From Chryseobacterium taklimakanense (GTDB lineage: Bacteria > Bacteroidota > Bacteroidia > Flavobacteriales > Weeksellaceae), in contig NZ_LT906465.1 of NCBI RefSeq assembly GCF_900187185.1, positions 1,116,001 to 1,180,000 of the forward strand: a DNA stretch of 64,000 nt. Reading direction: 5' to 3'. Below the pieces are notes generated by a model, which made no database searches, was not told the DNA's origin, and was given only the letters and a program-made list of their open reading frames with translations. The translations under genes and the position numbers were made by a program. Every line of letters starts with the position of its first letter. Positions within the stretch are counted from its first letter, which is position 1. Positions 18,005-28,242 of the stretch are shown here, one piece after another.

Positions 18005-19138
18005 TTAATTTTTATTAAAAAAACTCTTTACTTCAGAAATAATATAATCCTGTACTTCCTGATCGAACTCGGTGTGCACCGGCAACGATAAGACCTCTTT
18101 ACACAGATCTTCTGTAACAGGGAGTGAAAAACCATCTTCCACATACTGTTGGAAGGCCTCCTGCCGACATAAAGGCAGTGGATAATAGATCATACTCGGA
18201 ATACCTTTTTCTTTTAAGTAAGCCTGCAAGTCATCCCTTTTTCCATTTTTAATTTTCAAAGTGTACTGGTGAAATACATGGTTACTGTCGGATGCTCTGA
18301 CAGGAATTTCAATAGCATCAATATCTTTCAGGTGTTCATCATAATAGTCTGCCATTTTATTTCTTGCAGCAGAATACTTATCCAAATGCTTTAGTTTCAC
18401 TTTTAAAACTGCTGCCTGAATGGTGTCTAAACGAGAATTACATCCCAAAACTTTATGGTAATACTTTTTTTCTTGGCCATGATTGGCAATCATTCTGATT
18501 TTTGCTGCGAGTTCATCGTCATTCGTCATTAATGCACCGCCATCCCCATAGCATCCTAAATTTTTGGAAGGGAAAAATGAAGTGCAGCCGATGTGTCCGA
18601 TGGTTCCCGTTTTTTTTGAGGTTCCATCCGCAAAAGTGTAGTCTGCTCCTATTGCCTGCGCGTTGTCTTCAATTACAAAAAGGTTATGTTTTTCAGCAAA
18701 TTTCATGACCTTCTCCATATCCGCACTTTGTCCATACAGGTGAACCGGAACAATAGCTTTAGTATTTGCTGTTACATATTTTTCTAAATTTTCAATTTCT
18801 ATATTGAATGTATCGGCATCTACATCTACCATTACCGGCTTTAAACCGAGCAATCCAATGACTTCCGCCGTTGCTACATAAGTAAATGCAGGAACGATAA
18901 CTTCGTCTCCCAGCTTCAATCCCAACGCCATCATTGCAATTTGGAGCGCGTCAGTTCCATTAGCGCAAGGAATCACGTGTTTTACCTGAAGATAGTTTTC
19001 AAAATCTCTCTGAAATTCCATTACCGCCGGACCGTTGATGAACGCCGTGGCATCAATGCAGTCCTGGATCCCCTGATTTACTTCGTCCTTTATTTTTTCG
19101 TACTGACCTTTGAGGTCAACCATTTGGATGGGTTTCAT
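18005..19138 (-). CDS. wbpE: PLP-dependent 3-keto-sugar aminotransferase (WbpE/WlbC)
   Basis: A 377-residue DegT/DnrJ/EryC1/StrS aminotransferase. [38 protein letters not shown] and the PLP-lysine segment [15 protein letters not shown] are present. It transfers the amino group of glutamate to the 3-keto sugar made by WbpB and releases 2-oxoglutarate, which WbpB can use as oxidant. It lies 2 bp downstream of the LhgO gene and 1 bp upstream of wbpD. Confidence 0.95.
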   Translation of the reverse strand: MKPIQMVDLKGQYEKIKDEVNQGIQDCIDATAFINGPAVMEFQRDFENYLQVKHVIPCANGTDALQIAMMALGLKLGDEVIVPAFTYVATAEVIGLLGLKPVMVDVDADTFNIEIENLEKYVTANTKAIVPVHLYGQSADMEKVMKFAEKHNLFVIEDNAQAIGADYTFADGTSKKTGTIGHIGCTSFFPSKNLGCYGDGGALMTNDDELAAKIRMIANHGQEKKYYHKVLGCNSRLDTIQAAVLKVKLKHLDKYSAARNKMADYYDEHLKDIDAIEIPVRASDSNHVFHQYTLKIKNGKRDDLQAYLKEKGIPSMIYYPLPLCRQEAFQQYVEDGFSLPVTEDLCKEVLSLPVHTEFDQEVQDYIISEVKSFFNKN

Positions 19139-19140
19139 AT

Positions 19141-20349
19141 TTAGAACTTTCGTATTTTATTAATTTCTAATGCAAGGTTACTGATGGTTTCCCCAATTGA
19201 CAGACATGATGTCGCCGCCGGTGAGGGTGCATTTCTCACGTGTATCACATTGCCACTCTTGATGATATCGAAATCATCGATCAGGCTGCCGTCTTTCCTC
19301 AGCGCCTGTGCTCTAACGCCGGAGCCGCCCGGAACCAAATCGTCTTCCTGAATTTCCGGCATTAATTTTTGTAAGGCTTTGGTAAATGCGGCTTTCGATA
19401 AGGAACGGTATATTTCACCCAAACCTGTTTTACCGTACTTCGCTGCAATTTTCCAAAAACCGGGATAACCGAACGTGTCCAAAGTTTCAGCAAAATTAAA
19501 ATCCGAGAATTTGTAACCCTCTCTTTTAAAAGCCAGAACCGCATTCGGGCCGGCTTCGATATTTCCGTCAACCATCCGTGTAAAATGCACGCCCAGAAAA
19601 GGAAAATTCGGATCCGGAACAGGATAGATCAAATGTTTGACGAGGTGTTTTTTTTTGTCTTTAATTTTATAATATTCGCCGCGAAAAGGAACGATGATGA
19701 AATCTTTGTTGGCGGTCGTCATATTGGCAACTTTATCGGAATAAAGTCCGGCGCAGGAAATCACTTTTTTCGTCTGGAAATCGCCTTTGTCGGTTTCCAC
19801 CGTAATTTCGGTCCCATTTTTAATATTTATCACCTGATGATTAAAACCTACTTCGCCGCCGAGTTCTGTAAACAGCTCCTTGATTTTTTCTGCAACTGCC
19901 GGATAATCAATGATGCCCGTTTGCGGAACTTTAATCGCCTTAACACCTTCGCAGTGCGGTTCTATCTCTCTAAATTCTTCCCGTGACAGGTACTTTAAAT
20001 TTTGAAGTCCATTGGCGACGCCCCGATTGTAGATATTGTCGAGTAAGGGCAGTTCTTCGTCCGAGGTTGCGACAATAATTTTGCCGCAGAGATCGTACTT
20101 AATGCCGTATTTTTCGGCAAATTCGATGACAGACCGATACCCTGAAATACAGTTTTTGGCTTTCAGACTTCCCGGTTTGTAGTAAATTCCGCTGTGTATG
20201 ACGCCGCTGTTGTGTCCCGACTGATGTTGGGAAACACCACCTTCTTTTTCCAAAACCAAGACCTTGGAAGCAGGATTGTTCAGTTTAAGATGGTATGCGG
20301 TAGAAAGCCCCACTAAACCCGCACCGATAACGACGAAATCATACATCAT
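19141..20349 (-). CDS. lhgO: L-2-hydroxyglutarate oxidase (LhgO)
   Basis: A 402-residue FAD-dependent oxidoreductase with the dinucleotide-binding VVIGAGLVGLSTAYHL (residues 5-20), SQHQSGHNSGVIHSGIYYKP near 40-60, a second nucleotide-contact region ISCAGLYSDKVA, and the C-terminal GGSGVRAQAL. This is the LhgO/L2HGDH pattern. The enzyme oxidises L-2-hydroxyglutarate to 2-oxoglutarate and passes electrons to the quinone pool at the membrane. It overlaps wbpA by 4 bp and is 2 bp from wbpE, so it is co-translated with the diacetamido uronic acid pathway. There it could recycle the 2-hydroxyglutarate made by WbpB (inference). Confidence 0.93.
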   Translation of the reverse strand: MMYDFVVIGAGLVGLSTAYHLKLNNPASKVLVLEKEGGVSQHQSGHNSGVIHSGIYYKPGSLKAKNCISGYRSVIEFAEKYGIKYDLCGKIIVATSDEELPLLDNIYNRGVANGLQNLKYLSREEFREIEPHCEGVKAIKVPQTGIIDYPAVAEKIKELFTELGGEVGFNHQVINIKNGTEITVETDKGDFQTKKVISCAGLYSDKVANMTTANKDFIIVPFRGEYYKIKDKKKHLVKHLIYPVPDPNFPFLGVHFTRMVDGNIEAGPNAVLAFKREGYKFSDFNFAETLDTFGYPGFWKIAAKYGKTGLGEIYRSLSKAAFTKALQKLMPEIQEDDLVPGGSGVRAQALRKDGSLIDDFDIIKSGNVIHVRNAPSPAATSCLSIGETISNLALEINKIRKF

Positions 20350-21632
20350 AATCTTGAATCTACTAAATTTCTTTCCAGAATCGCTTTAACATCAAAAATC
20401 ACCGATTTTTCTTTTTTGAGATCATCAAAATCGAGCGCGATAAATTCGTTGTGAGCTACTGCCAAAAGAATGACATCATATTTTTTTCCGGCGGGAATTT
20501 CGGTTAAAGTCTCTACACCGTACTCGTGTTTCACTTCATCGCGGTCTGCCCATGGATCCCAGATGTCAACATTCAGCCCAAACTGTGACAGTTCATTATA
20601 AATATCCACGACCTTTGTATTGCGGACATCAGGACAGTTTTCTTTGAAGGTGACTCCCAGAATCAGGGCATCGGCCTCTTTAATTCCCATGCCTTTTTTA
20701 ATCATGAGTTTCACGAGCTTACCGGCGATAAAACTGGACATCATATCATTCACTCTTCTACCGCTCAAAATCACCTGCGGATGGTACCCGAGCTGTGTGG
20801 CTTTGTGCGCAAGATAATAAGGATCCACGGAAATACAGTGTCCGCCAACCAAGCCAGGTTTATATTTCAAGAAATTAAATTTCGTTCCGGCTGCTTCAAG
20901 AACGTCGTTGGTATCAATTCCGACGCGGTCGAAGATCAAAGCCAGCTCATTCACAAAAGAAATATTGACGTCACGCTGGGCGTTTTCAATGGCTTTGGAA
21001 GCTTCAGCAACTTTGATATTCGGTGCTTTGTGGGTTCCTGCGGTAATAATTTTTTTGTATAACTGATCCACTTCTTCCGCAATTTCGGGTGTAGAACCTG
21101 AAGTAACCTTTTTAATGGTGGTAAGGGTATTGACTTTATCGCCAGGTACAATTCTCTCCGGAGAATACCCAACGAAGAAATCGGTATTGAATTTAAGGCC
21201 GGATTCTTTTTCAAGAATCGGAACGCAGTCTTCTTCCGTACAACCCGGGTATACTGTGGATTCGTAAATGATGATGTCGCCTTTTTTGATAATTCCGCCG
21301 AGCATTTTGCTGGCTTTTACGAGCGGCCCGAGATCCGGCGCATTAAACCGGTCGATTGGTGTAGGGACAGTAACGATAAAAATATCTGCCTGTTTGATTT
21401 CATCGAGGTTATACGTTGCTTTATAGCCTTTTTCGAAATTGGTTTCTGCTGCAAGATTCAACATGGTGTTGATGACTTCCGAATCCGCTTCCAGCGTATG
21501 ATCAAGCCCCTGATTAAGCTCTTCTACCCTTTTAGGATTTATATCAAAGCCGAACACCGCGTGATGTTTGGAAAATTCCAAAGCTAAAGGCAAACCTACG
21601 TAACCCTGCCCTATAACCGCTATTTTTTTCAT
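20346..21632 (-). CDS. wbpA: UDP-GlcNAc 6-dehydrogenase (WbpA/TviB type)
   Basis: A 428-residue nucleotide sugar dehydrogenase. The N-terminal Rossmann motif is VIGQGYVGLPLALEF, the catalytic cysteine is in GLVGGHCISVDPYYL near residue 260, and the C-terminal UDP-binding domain has LGVTFKENCPDVRNTKV. WbpA-type enzymes oxidise C-6 of UDP-GlcNAc to the uronic acid using two NAD. It is the first step of the wbpA-E-D-B pathway. It lies 1 bp downstream of wzc. Confidence 0.95.
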   Translation of the reverse strand: MKKIAVIGQGYVGLPLALEFSKHHAVFGFDINPKRVEELNQGLDHTLEADSEVINTMLNLAAETNFEKGYKATYNLDEIKQADIFIVTVPTPIDRFNAPDLGPLVKASKMLGGIIKKGDIIIYESTVYPGCTEEDCVPILEKESGLKFNTDFFVGYSPERIVPGDKVNTLTTIKKVTSGSTPEIAEEVDQLYKKIITAGTHKAPNIKVAEASKAIENAQRDVNISFVNELALIFDRVGIDTNDVLEAAGTKFNFLKYKPGLVGGHCISVDPYYLAHKATQLGYHPQVILSGRRVNDMMSSFIAGKLVKLMIKKGMGIKEADALILGVTFKENCPDVRNTKVVDIYNELSQFGLNVDIWDPWADRDEVKHEYGVETLTEIPAGKKYDVILLAVAHNEFIALDFDDLKKEKSVIFDVKAILERNLVDSRL

Positions 21633-21633
21633 A

Positions 21634-24018
21634 TTATAACCTGTCTTTTATTTTCTCAAAAAAACTCTTCTCTTTAGCACTATACCCATACCCATACTTG
21701 TTGCCGTAACCGAAGTAATCCTTCTCCACATCATTGAGCACGAAGCCCACATTTCTGATTTTTTTCTGGTCGATATTCTTATTGGCAAACTCGATCAGAG
21801 CTTTCTCTGTATAGCCAGAACGGGCTACGTAAATGGTTGCATCTGCGAGATCTGCAAACAGGAAGGTATCGGTTACCAACATGAGCGGTGCCGTATCCAA
21901 AATGATATAATCGTAATCATCCCTCAGTTCATCCAAAAGTTTCTCGTACCTGCCGTTGCTGAGCAATTCGGTCGGATTCGGCGGAATACTGCCGGAGTAG
22001 ATAACATCGCAGTGCGGGTTAAAAGTGGTCTGGTGCAAAATATCAGAAACCCTGGTGGTTTCATCATAAAGATATTCAGTCAGGCCTTTCAAACCACGCC
22101 TGGCGGTATTGTATCGCTGCAGCTGTGGATTCCTGATATCTGAGCCAATGATGAGCACCTTTTTGCTTGGCGTCGCGAGGGTTAAAGCCAGGTTCACCGA
22201 AGTAAAGGTTTTCCCTTCCCCTTTCACCGTGGAGGTGACGAAGACCACTTTGGCGGTATCTTTCTTAGGGAGCATAAAGTTCATATTGGTAATGAGAATC
22301 CTGAAGGCTTCGGCCATCGGTGAGAGGTCGTTCGGTCTCACGATTTCCTCTTCGCCTTTTTCGACACGAGGAAGCTCGCCGATTACCGGGGCATGGGAGA
22401 GCTTTTCGAGGTCGTGTTTCGACTTCACCTTGTTGTCGAAGAGTTCTTTCAGGTAGATGAACGCAAACGGTAACAGAAGCCCCAACGCCAGTGCCCCCAA
22501 AAGTATAATCATTTTCTTAGGAGCCACAGGAGCAGTGGAAGCGTAAGCCTGATCAATAATCCTGGCTTTATTTCCTTTGACCGCCAGGGAAATCGCTGTT
22601 TCCTCACGTTTCTGCAATAATAGAAGATAGAGGTTTTCCTTGATCTGCTGCTGTCTTTCAATACCTCTGAACATCTTCTCGATCGCCGGAAGTTTTGAAA
22701 TTTTTCCCGATACCTGGTTCTGTTCAGACTGGTACTGGTTACGGGCCAGTTCAAGTCCGGTCCTGTTTTTCTGCAGGCTCTGGGAAATGGCACCCTTCAG
22801 GTTCGAGATCTGCTTGGTTACTTCCACCACCGCGGGATGCTGCGGCGTTGCCGACTCCAGCAAACGGTTCCTTTCCAGAACCAGGGCATTGTAGGCGCTG
22901 ATGTTGGCGGTAGCTTCAGGATTGGCCAGCCCTACATTGGAAGGCAGCACCTGATACGAACCGGAGCGGTTCACATAACTGATCAGAGCGTTCGTCAGTT
23001 CCAGCTGGGCATCGGTTTCGAGCTGCTTGGCCCTTGCTGCTGCAGAGCTTTCCAAATTAATCTTAGCTTCGGTTTCAATATCGGTGACGCGGTTGGCCGC
23101 TTTAAACCTTTCCTTCTGATTTTCCACATCGCCCAGTTCGTCCGACACTTTTGCGATCCGTTCTTCGATGAAGGCCATGGTCTGCTCGGACTCCCCTCTT
23201 TTGTCATTCAGGGCGTCGCGGTTATAGGCATCTACGAGTGTGTTCAGTATTGTTTTGGCCTTGTCGGTCTGGGGGTAGTTCATATCCAGCCCGATGACCG
23301 TTGCATCTTTGTTCACCAGACTGACATTGGTGGCTTTCTGCAGTTCATCCACGCGTCCTTCCCGGGCGCTGATGTACAGCTTCAGGTCCCCGATTTCGCC
23401 GGCTTTAACGGCATCGAATGCCGGATTCTTCACAATGATAATATTGGCATACGGCAGACTGACGGTACGGTTCACCGTGGTTTCTATCTTTTTCGGAAGT
23501 TCCTCTGAGGTCAGGATAATTTTATCGCCTTTGATTTCCAGATTTAGCGGTTCTTTTGGAAACTCTGCGTTTTTCTTTTCATTGATGACGTTCACCGTCA
23601 CGGGTGCGGTGTCGCCGTACAGTTCTTTTTCAGACAGTCCGGATTCAGACATGATGACGGTTTCGAGATGCTTCGCAGACACCACTTCGCGCATCAGCTT
23701 CTTGGATTTGAAGATTTCAATCTCGTTGTCGATGCTGTTGGTGCTCATCCCGCCGATTCCCGAAAGGTCGCGCAGGACGCCGGCTTCCATTCCGCTTCCG
23801 CCGAAATTGTTGGCTTTGGCATCTTTAATGAGCACCGTCGTCTTTACATTATAAACGGGTGTCGTAAACTTAAGGTAAAAATAAGCCAAAAGGAGTGCTG
23901 TAAGCGCACTAAGTACAAACCACGGCCATTTGCGGATGTATGGCCTGACAATTTCACTGATGTGGATTTCGGATTCTTCCGGATTTTCTGCAGGTGCAGC
24001 GACTTGGTTACTGTCCAT
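21634..24018 (-). CDS. wzc: Polysaccharide co-polymerase with tyrosine kinase domain (Wzc)
   Basis: A 794-residue inner-membrane protein. The first membrane helix ([17 protein letters not shown]) is near residues 34-50. A large periplasmic coiled-coil domain and a second helix ([20 protein letters not shown]) near 510 follow. The cytoplasmic BY-kinase domain has Walker A KGEGKT ending at 604, Walker A' [10 protein letters not shown], Walker B IILDTAP near 705, and a Tyr-rich tail ([13 protein letters not shown], about 763-775) that is the usual autophosphorylation site. It controls chain length and couples to Wza. A TTG one codon before the ATG at 24018 is ignored. No Wzb-type phosphatase is seen in the window. 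Confidence 0.95.
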   Translation of the reverse strand: MDSNQVAAPAENPEESEIHISEIVRPYIRKWPWFVLSALTALLLAYFYLKFTTPVYNVKTTVLIKDAKANNFGGSGMEAGVLRDLSGIGGMSTNSIDNEIEIFKSKKLMREVVSAKHLETVIMSESGLSEKELYGDTAPVTVNVINEKKNAEFPKEPLNLEIKGDKIILTSEELPKKIETTVNRTVSLPYANIIIVKNPAFDAVKAGEIGDLKLYISAREGRVDELQKATNVSLVNKDATVIGLDMNYPQTDKAKTILNTLVDAYNRDALNDKRGESEQTMAFIEERIAKVSDELGDVENQKERFKAANRVTDIETEAKINLESSAAARAKQLETDAQLELTNALISYVNRSGSYQVLPSNVGLANPEATANISAYNALVLERNRLLESATPQHPAVVEVTKQISNLKGAISQSLQKNRTGLELARNQYQSEQNQVSGKISKLPAIEKMFRGIERQQQIKENLYLLLLQKREETAISLAVKGNKARIIDQAYASTAPVAPKKMIILLGALALGLLLPFAFIYLKELFDNKVKSKHDLEKLSHAPVIGELPRVEKGEEEIVRPNDLSPMAEAFRILITNMNFMLPKKDTAKVVFVTSTVKGEGKTFTSVNLALTLATPSKKVLIIGSDIRNPQLQRYNTARRGLKGLTEYLYDETTRVSDILHQTTFNPHCDVIYSGSIPPNPTELLSNGRYEKLLDELRDDYDYIILDTAPLMLVTDTFLFADLADATIYVARSGYTEKALIEFANKNIDQKKIRNVGFVLNDVEKDYFGYGNKYGYGYSAKEKSFFEKIKDRL

Positions 24019-24032
24019 CAAACAAATAAATC

Positions 24033-24857
24033 TTATTTTTTAAATACTGTCACCAGAAGCCCCAAGAGCCCCAGTGTTACTGATGCGATCGAGATATAAA
24101 GGCCGGTATTCGGGTTCTGCCGGGCGGCAATTTCGCGGCTTCTGTTCGGCGATACATAAATGACATCGCCCTGTTTTAAATGATAGTAAGGAGAAGTAAT
24201 GAAGGAGGCGTCCCCCAAATTGATGCGCTCCTTAGAAATGACACCGTCCACATTGCGTACGACCAAAACGTCATCCCTTTTCCCGTACATGGTGAGATCG
24301 CCGGCAAGCCCCAAAGCACTTAACAGAGTCGCCTTACCATCAGCAATGGTATATTCCCCCGGCCTGTTGACTTCACCCAGCACCGTCACTTTATAATTCG
24401 CCAGCTTCATGCTTACGGTAGGGTTAATGATGTAGCGGGTAAGCCTGCCTCTCAGTTCATTCTTAAATTCATCTATGGACTTCCCTGTCGTGCTGAGTTT
24501 ACCCAAAACCGGAAAATCGATCATGCCTTCGGAATCTACCGTGTAGGTAGGCCCTGCTGCCGGTGCAACCACCGCATTCACATTGCCTCCCGGCTGCGCA
24601 TTGGCCAGGGTTTCCCCAGAGGAATAATTCTGGTTGAACGGCTTCACCACGTCCAGATCCTTAGCCATGACGGTAATCACGAGCTGATCGCCCTGCTGGA
24701 TGGTGCTGTGTGCGGTGCGGACCGAGGTCTCCTCGGCAATCTGCTCAATATTCTTGAGATAATTGAGTTCGCTTTCAGCATCGGGCTTCTTCTGAAAAAC
24801 CGAGCAGGAACTGAATGATACCGCTAAAAACAGAAAAGAGAGAAATCTAAAATTCAT
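24033..24857 (-). CDS. wza: Outer-membrane polysaccharide export lipoprotein (Wza)
   Basis: A 274-residue lipoprotein: [18 protein letters not shown] puts the lipidated cysteine at 18. A polysaccharide export (SLBB-type) domain follows, with [20 protein letters not shown], the conserved IDFPVLGKL, and [12 protein letters not shown]; a C-terminal hydrophobic segment ([17 protein letters not shown]) ends the protein. It forms the export pore with Wzc, whose gene is 14 bp downstream. A frame extension to a TTG at 24869 is rejected because a TATATTTG promoter element sits at 24874-24881, which leaves no leader for that start. Confidence 0.93.
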   Translation of the reverse strand: MNFRFLSFLFLAVSFSSCSVFQKKPDAESELNYLKNIEQIAEETSVRTAHSTIQQGDQLVITVMAKDLDVVKPFNQNYSSGETLANAQPGGNVNAVVAPAAGPTYTVDSEGMIDFPVLGKLSTTGKSIDEFKNELRGRLTRYIINPTVSMKLANYKVTVLGEVNRPGEYTIADGKATLLSALGLAGDLTMYGKRDDVLVVRNVDGVISKERINLGDASFITSPYYHLKQGDVIYVSPNRSREIAARQNPNTGLYISIASVTLGLLGLLVTVFKK

Positions 24858-24873
24858 TATGTGCTTCAAAACG

Positions 24874-24881
24874 CAAATATA
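24874..24881 (-). promoter_or_regulatory. Promoter -7 element of the wza operon
   Basis: TATATTTG on the minus strand matches the Bacteroidetes consensus TAnnTTTG and lies 16 bases before the wza ATG. No clear TTG was seen at the expected upstream distance. It implies that the polysaccharide operon from wza downward can start here, separately from capD. Confidence 0.55.
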
Positions 24882-24948
24882 TTAATTATCGCTGACAGTG
24901 AAAAAAATCCTGTCGCAGTGTGCAAATATTATTCCAAATCACTATACC

Positions 24949-26877
24949 CTAATCCAGCATTTCGTAGACGGAATTGTTGCTTTTAAATTCGGGCACGATC
25001 TTTTTCAAAATCTTCACCACTTCTACTTTGGCGGCGCCGGAGGCGGCCTCTACAATCCTGGTGACCAGCTCATCAATTTCCGCATAGCTCATGGTCGGAT
25101 CCTTAGAAATCATGATTTTCTCGTTATGTGTCGGCAGGGTTTTGGTGTTATCGCTGAGCAGTTCCTCATACAGCTTTTCTCCCGGTCGCAGGCCGGTGTA
25201 CACGATCTTCATATCCACGCCGGGCTCAAAACCTGACAGCTTGATCATCCTGCGCGCCAGGTCCACAATTTTGACCGGCTGGCCCATATCGAAGACAAAG
25301 ACTTCGCCGCCGGCGCCCATCGTACCAGCCTGAAGGACAAGTTCACACGCTTCAGGAATGGTCATAAAATATCTGACGATATCCGGATGCGTAATGGTGA
25401 GCGGCCCACCGGCTTCGATCTGCCTTTTAAACAGAGGAATGACTGAACCGTTGGATCCCAGCACATTTCCAAAACGGGTGGTGATGAATTTTGTTGTGTT
25501 GCCTTCCAGGTTCTGCAAAGACTGGACGAAGAGCTCCGCGGCCCGTTTGGTAGCCCCCATCACATTGGTAGGATTGACCGCCTTATCGGTAGAGATCATC
25601 ACAAAGCGGTTGACGTTATATTTGCTGGACAGACAGGCCACGTTCTTGCTGCCCAAAATGTTTGTAAAAATGGCTTCCTGAGGGTTGTCCTCCACCAGCG
25701 GCACGTGCTTATAAGCCGCAGCATGATAGACCATGGAGAACCTGTATTTATCAAAAAGCGGCTCCAGGCGGCTGTAATTTGCCACGTCGACCATTGCGAA
25801 CCTGAAATTGATATGGGGAAACTTCTCGCGTACCTCCAACTCAATCTCATACAGGGGTGTTTCCGCCTGATCCAAGACCACCACGAGCGAGGGGCTGAAC
25901 TGCGCCACCTGCCTCACGATCTCGCTGCCGATAGAGCCGGCCCCTCCGGTGACCAGGATATTCTTTTCAAAATGCCTTCTTTTGACCTCATCGTTTTCTA
26001 TCTTAATCGGTTTACGGTTGAGGAGGTCTTCGATCTGCAGGTTTTTGATCTGCGCATTCATATCGCCGCTTCTCAATTTCTGAACTGAAGGTGCTTTAAA
26101 TATCTGAAGGTCTTTTTCCAGAAACAGATTCACCCAGCTGTTCATCTCTTCCTTATCCAGTGCTTCCCGGATGAGCAAAACGCCCTGGATGCCCAACCTG
26201 TCTTTGCCAGTATTTTCAAGCCGGCGGCGCGAAATGATGGGTTTGCCCAGTAGTTTGGCGTTCCGCGAATCTGACCGCTGGGTGAGGAATCCCACGACCT
26301 GGTACGGCAACTGCGGATTATCGAGAACGGCTCGTGCAATGGCGATGGACTGCTGGGTGATCCCCAGCACCAAAATCCTCTTTCGCCTGGTGCTCCGGCG
26401 CAGCTCGCCCGCAATCTGAAAGAATTCCTTTACCACCAAACGAAACAGGAAGAGGGACAGAAACGATACCGTGAAGTAGATAAAGAGAACCGGCATACGG
26501 ATGAGCCTTGTGCCGTAAGTTAAAGAGGACACCACATTAACGGCCACAAGCACCATAAGTGTGCACACCCCCGCAAGCAGAAGCTTGAAGATATCCACAA
26601 ACGTGGAGTGCCGGATGATGCCGGCAAACGTTCTGAACGCAAACATAAAGCCTACATTGACCCCTACGACGAGGACACACTTCCAGGACTGGGGAATGGT
26701 CTGCAACGGCGCTACGCCCAGATTATCGAGTATAACATAAGACAGTGCAAATGAAATGACAAGAATAAGGATATCCAGCATAAGAATGACCCACCGGGGC
26801 AGATAACGGATATCCGTAAGGCTGATCATATTATCACCGGCGTACACCCTTTTCCTAAGGTCGCTAACGTTCATCAT
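24949..26877 (-). CDS. capD: Membrane-anchored UDP-GlcNAc 4,6-dehydratase (CapD/WbpM)
   Basis: A 642-residue two-part protein. Four membrane helices lie in roughly residues 25-150 (WVILMLDILILVISFALSY and three more), followed by a CoA-binding-like Rossmann domain and the catalytic SDR domain with LVTGGAGSIGSEIVRQ, YHAAAYKHVPLVE, STDKAVNPTNVMGATK. Met replaces the SDR tyrosine, the SMK triad known for WbpM. It makes UDP-4-keto-6-deoxy-GlcNAc, the precursor of UDP-QuiNAc or UDP-FucNAc. The reading frame opens at a TTG at 26928, but a promoter element covers that position, so one of the paired ATGs at 26877/26874 is chosen; ATG 26829 is another option. Confidence 0.93.
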   Translation of the reverse strand: MMNVSDLRKRVYAGDNMISLTDIRYLPRWVILMLDILILVISFALSYVILDNLGVAPLQTIPQSWKCVLVVGVNVGFMFAFRTFAGIIRHSTFVDIFKLLLAGVCTLMVLVAVNVVSSLTYGTRLIRMPVLFIYFTVSFLSLFLFRLVVKEFFQIAGELRRSTRRKRILVLGITQQSIAIARAVLDNPQLPYQVVGFLTQRSDSRNAKLLGKPIISRRRLENTGKDRLGIQGVLLIREALDKEEMNSWVNLFLEKDLQIFKAPSVQKLRSGDMNAQIKNLQIEDLLNRKPIKIENDEVKRRHFEKNILVTGGAGSIGSEIVRQVAQFSPSLVVVLDQAETPLYEIELEVREKFPHINFRFAMVDVANYSRLEPLFDKYRFSMVYHAAAYKHVPLVEDNPQEAIFTNILGSKNVACLSSKYNVNRFVMISTDKAVNPTNVMGATKRAAELFVQSLQNLEGNTTKFITTRFGNVLGSNGSVIPLFKRQIEAGGPLTITHPDIVRYFMTIPEACELVLQAGTMGAGGEVFVFDMGQPVKIVDLARRMIKLSGFEPGVDMKIVYTGLRPGEKLYEELLSDNTKTLPTHNEKIMISKDPTMSYAEIDELVTRIVEAASGAAKVEVVKILKKIVPEFKSNNSVYEMLD

Positions 26878-26925
26878 CTGTGTATTAATTATACGTAAAA
26901 AAACAGCAGCACCGCATATTACCGA

Positions 26926-26933
26926 CAAATTTA
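26926..26933 (-). promoter_or_regulatory. Promoter -7 element of capD
   Basis: TAAATTTG on the minus strand, a perfect TAnnTTTG match, 48 bases before the ATG at 26877. A second perfect match, TATTTTTG, lies at 26974-26981 on the same strand. The rest of the gap to 27173 shows no gene or repeat. Confidence 0.5.
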
Positions 26934-27173
26934 CTAAAAAAACGGCCGTGAGTGCTCAGAACCATTCTTCATGCAAAAATAATCAGTTCCCGGAAAAAAA
27001 CAATTTATTTAACATTTGATTTTAACCAATTCCCTGCTTTTCTACAAATTTTCAGCCTGACAAAGGCGCCGTGCTACGCCGACCGCCCTAATGCTTTTGA
27101 CATGTTTCTTTCATAAAGCCCATTGTATCCCCTGTGAGACCTTCCACCGCCAAAAAGAGCAGCACCCTGTATC

Positions 27174-27866
27174 TCACAGCTCCCGGCTGAAGGCCAATAA
27201 ATATTTGTCAATAAACATCTCCCTGTCCTTCGACCTGTACTGCTGGATGTACCTCGGATGTTCCAAAACGGTCATTGTCCCAAACAGTTTTTCACGGTCA
27301 TTGATTTTCTTCAGGAAAGCCGCATTTTTTACTCCCAGTACAAAAACTTCTGAGGTCTCAAGTCCCAAACTGATGTGCTTCTTCAAAGATTCCCCCATGA
27401 AATCTTCTACGCAACTGAACAGTGCTTTGTCGTCGTAATAATTGGCATTGAGGTAAACGCCGTTTTTTCCTTTTCTTGTAATTGCCAGCGGAAACGGCGA
27501 ATTGATATAAAACTGTGAATAAAATTTTTCCGCTCCGCCAAAGGCTTCAATCATATTGTAAAGAAAGACCGAAGAAACTTCGTGGGTTCGCGCGGATTTC
27601 ATTGTGATGCCGCAGTGTTTTTCGAGATTCTTGGTATCGGTGAACGGCACGCCGGTAACGCCGGCCCCATGACGGCTGGGATTGATGCCGATGAGGAATT
27701 TCCGAGTGCGGGTATCGCTGTAAAATTTGTCGTAGAACTGTTGCATCACGGTGAGAGTCTCGGGATTGTCCAGAAACGGGTTCATTACCTGGAAATCCGG
27801 GGGAAGGGCGCCGGTGTATTTCAGGTTTTTGTTGAAATGGACTACTTTTTGGCCGAAGGTTTTCAT
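27174..27866 (-). CDS. SMUG2-like uracil-DNA glycosylase family protein
   Basis: A 230-residue protein of the uracil-DNA glycosylase fold, likely a base-excision repair enzyme. The active-site-like motif is LIGINPSRHGAGVTGVPFTD near residue 65, comparable to the GxNPGP...TGVPFG of SMUG enzymes. The second motif, TVLEHPRYIQQYRS, is near residue 208 and supplies the His of the leaving-group loop. The frame is open for 26 more codons upstream, but that part is encoded by the repeat array, and ATG 27866 gives the natural N-terminus MKTFGQKVVHFN. Substrate range is not known from sequence. Confidence 0.85.
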   Translation of the reverse strand: MKTFGQKVVHFNKNLKYTGALPPDFQVMNPFLDNPETLTVMQQFYDKFYSDTRTRKFLIGINPSRHGAGVTGVPFTDTKNLEKHCGITMKSARTHEVSSVFLYNMIEAFGGAEKFYSQFYINSPFPLAITRKGKNGVYLNANYYDDKALFSCVEDFMGESLKKHISLGLETSEVFVLGVKNAAFLKKINDREKLFGTMTVLEHPRYIQQYRSKDREMFIDKYLLAFSREL

Positions 27867-27879
27867 TGTTTCACACAGG

Positions 27880-28226
27880 ATTTTTTTTTGCACTGATGTG
27901 ATGGATTTGCACTGATTAAAAATTGAAAAATTACTGTTCATCACAGTTTTTTTTTCGCACAGATCTCACAGATTTTCACAGATTTAATAAAGTGAAAATT
28001 TACTATTCAAATGTTCAACGTGTTTTTTCGCACGGATTGCACGGATTTACACAGATTTAATAAATTGAAGATTTACTGTTCAACACAGGTTTTTTTGCAC
28101 GGATTTCACGGATTTACACAGATTCAATAAATTGGAAATTTACTATTCAGGACAGTTTTTTCGCACGGATGGCACGGCGTGGCGCTGTTTATAAATTGAT
28201 AAACTACTATTTAAGATCATTGGTGT
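27880..28226. repeat. Left block of 65-75 bp dispersed repeats
   Basis: Five diverged tandem units start near 27880, 27947, 28021, 28088 and 28155. Each has a T-run, then CGCACGGATT, CACGGATTTACACAG and an AT-rich tail ending TTACTRTTCAA. The units lie between the glycosylase start and the GxxExxY stop. No coding potential of its own is credible. Confidence 0.85.
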
Positions 28227-28242
28227 AATTATGCACATGTGG

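Noticed and set aside
22837-23508. A 223-codon open frame antisense to wzc
   Set aside because: It is fully inside the periplasmic domain of Wzc and has no signal of selection or family.
24858-24869. TTG start four codons upstream of the wza ATG
   Set aside because: The promoter element at 24874-24881 places transcription start at about this position; the ATG at 24857 begins the lipoprotein signal.
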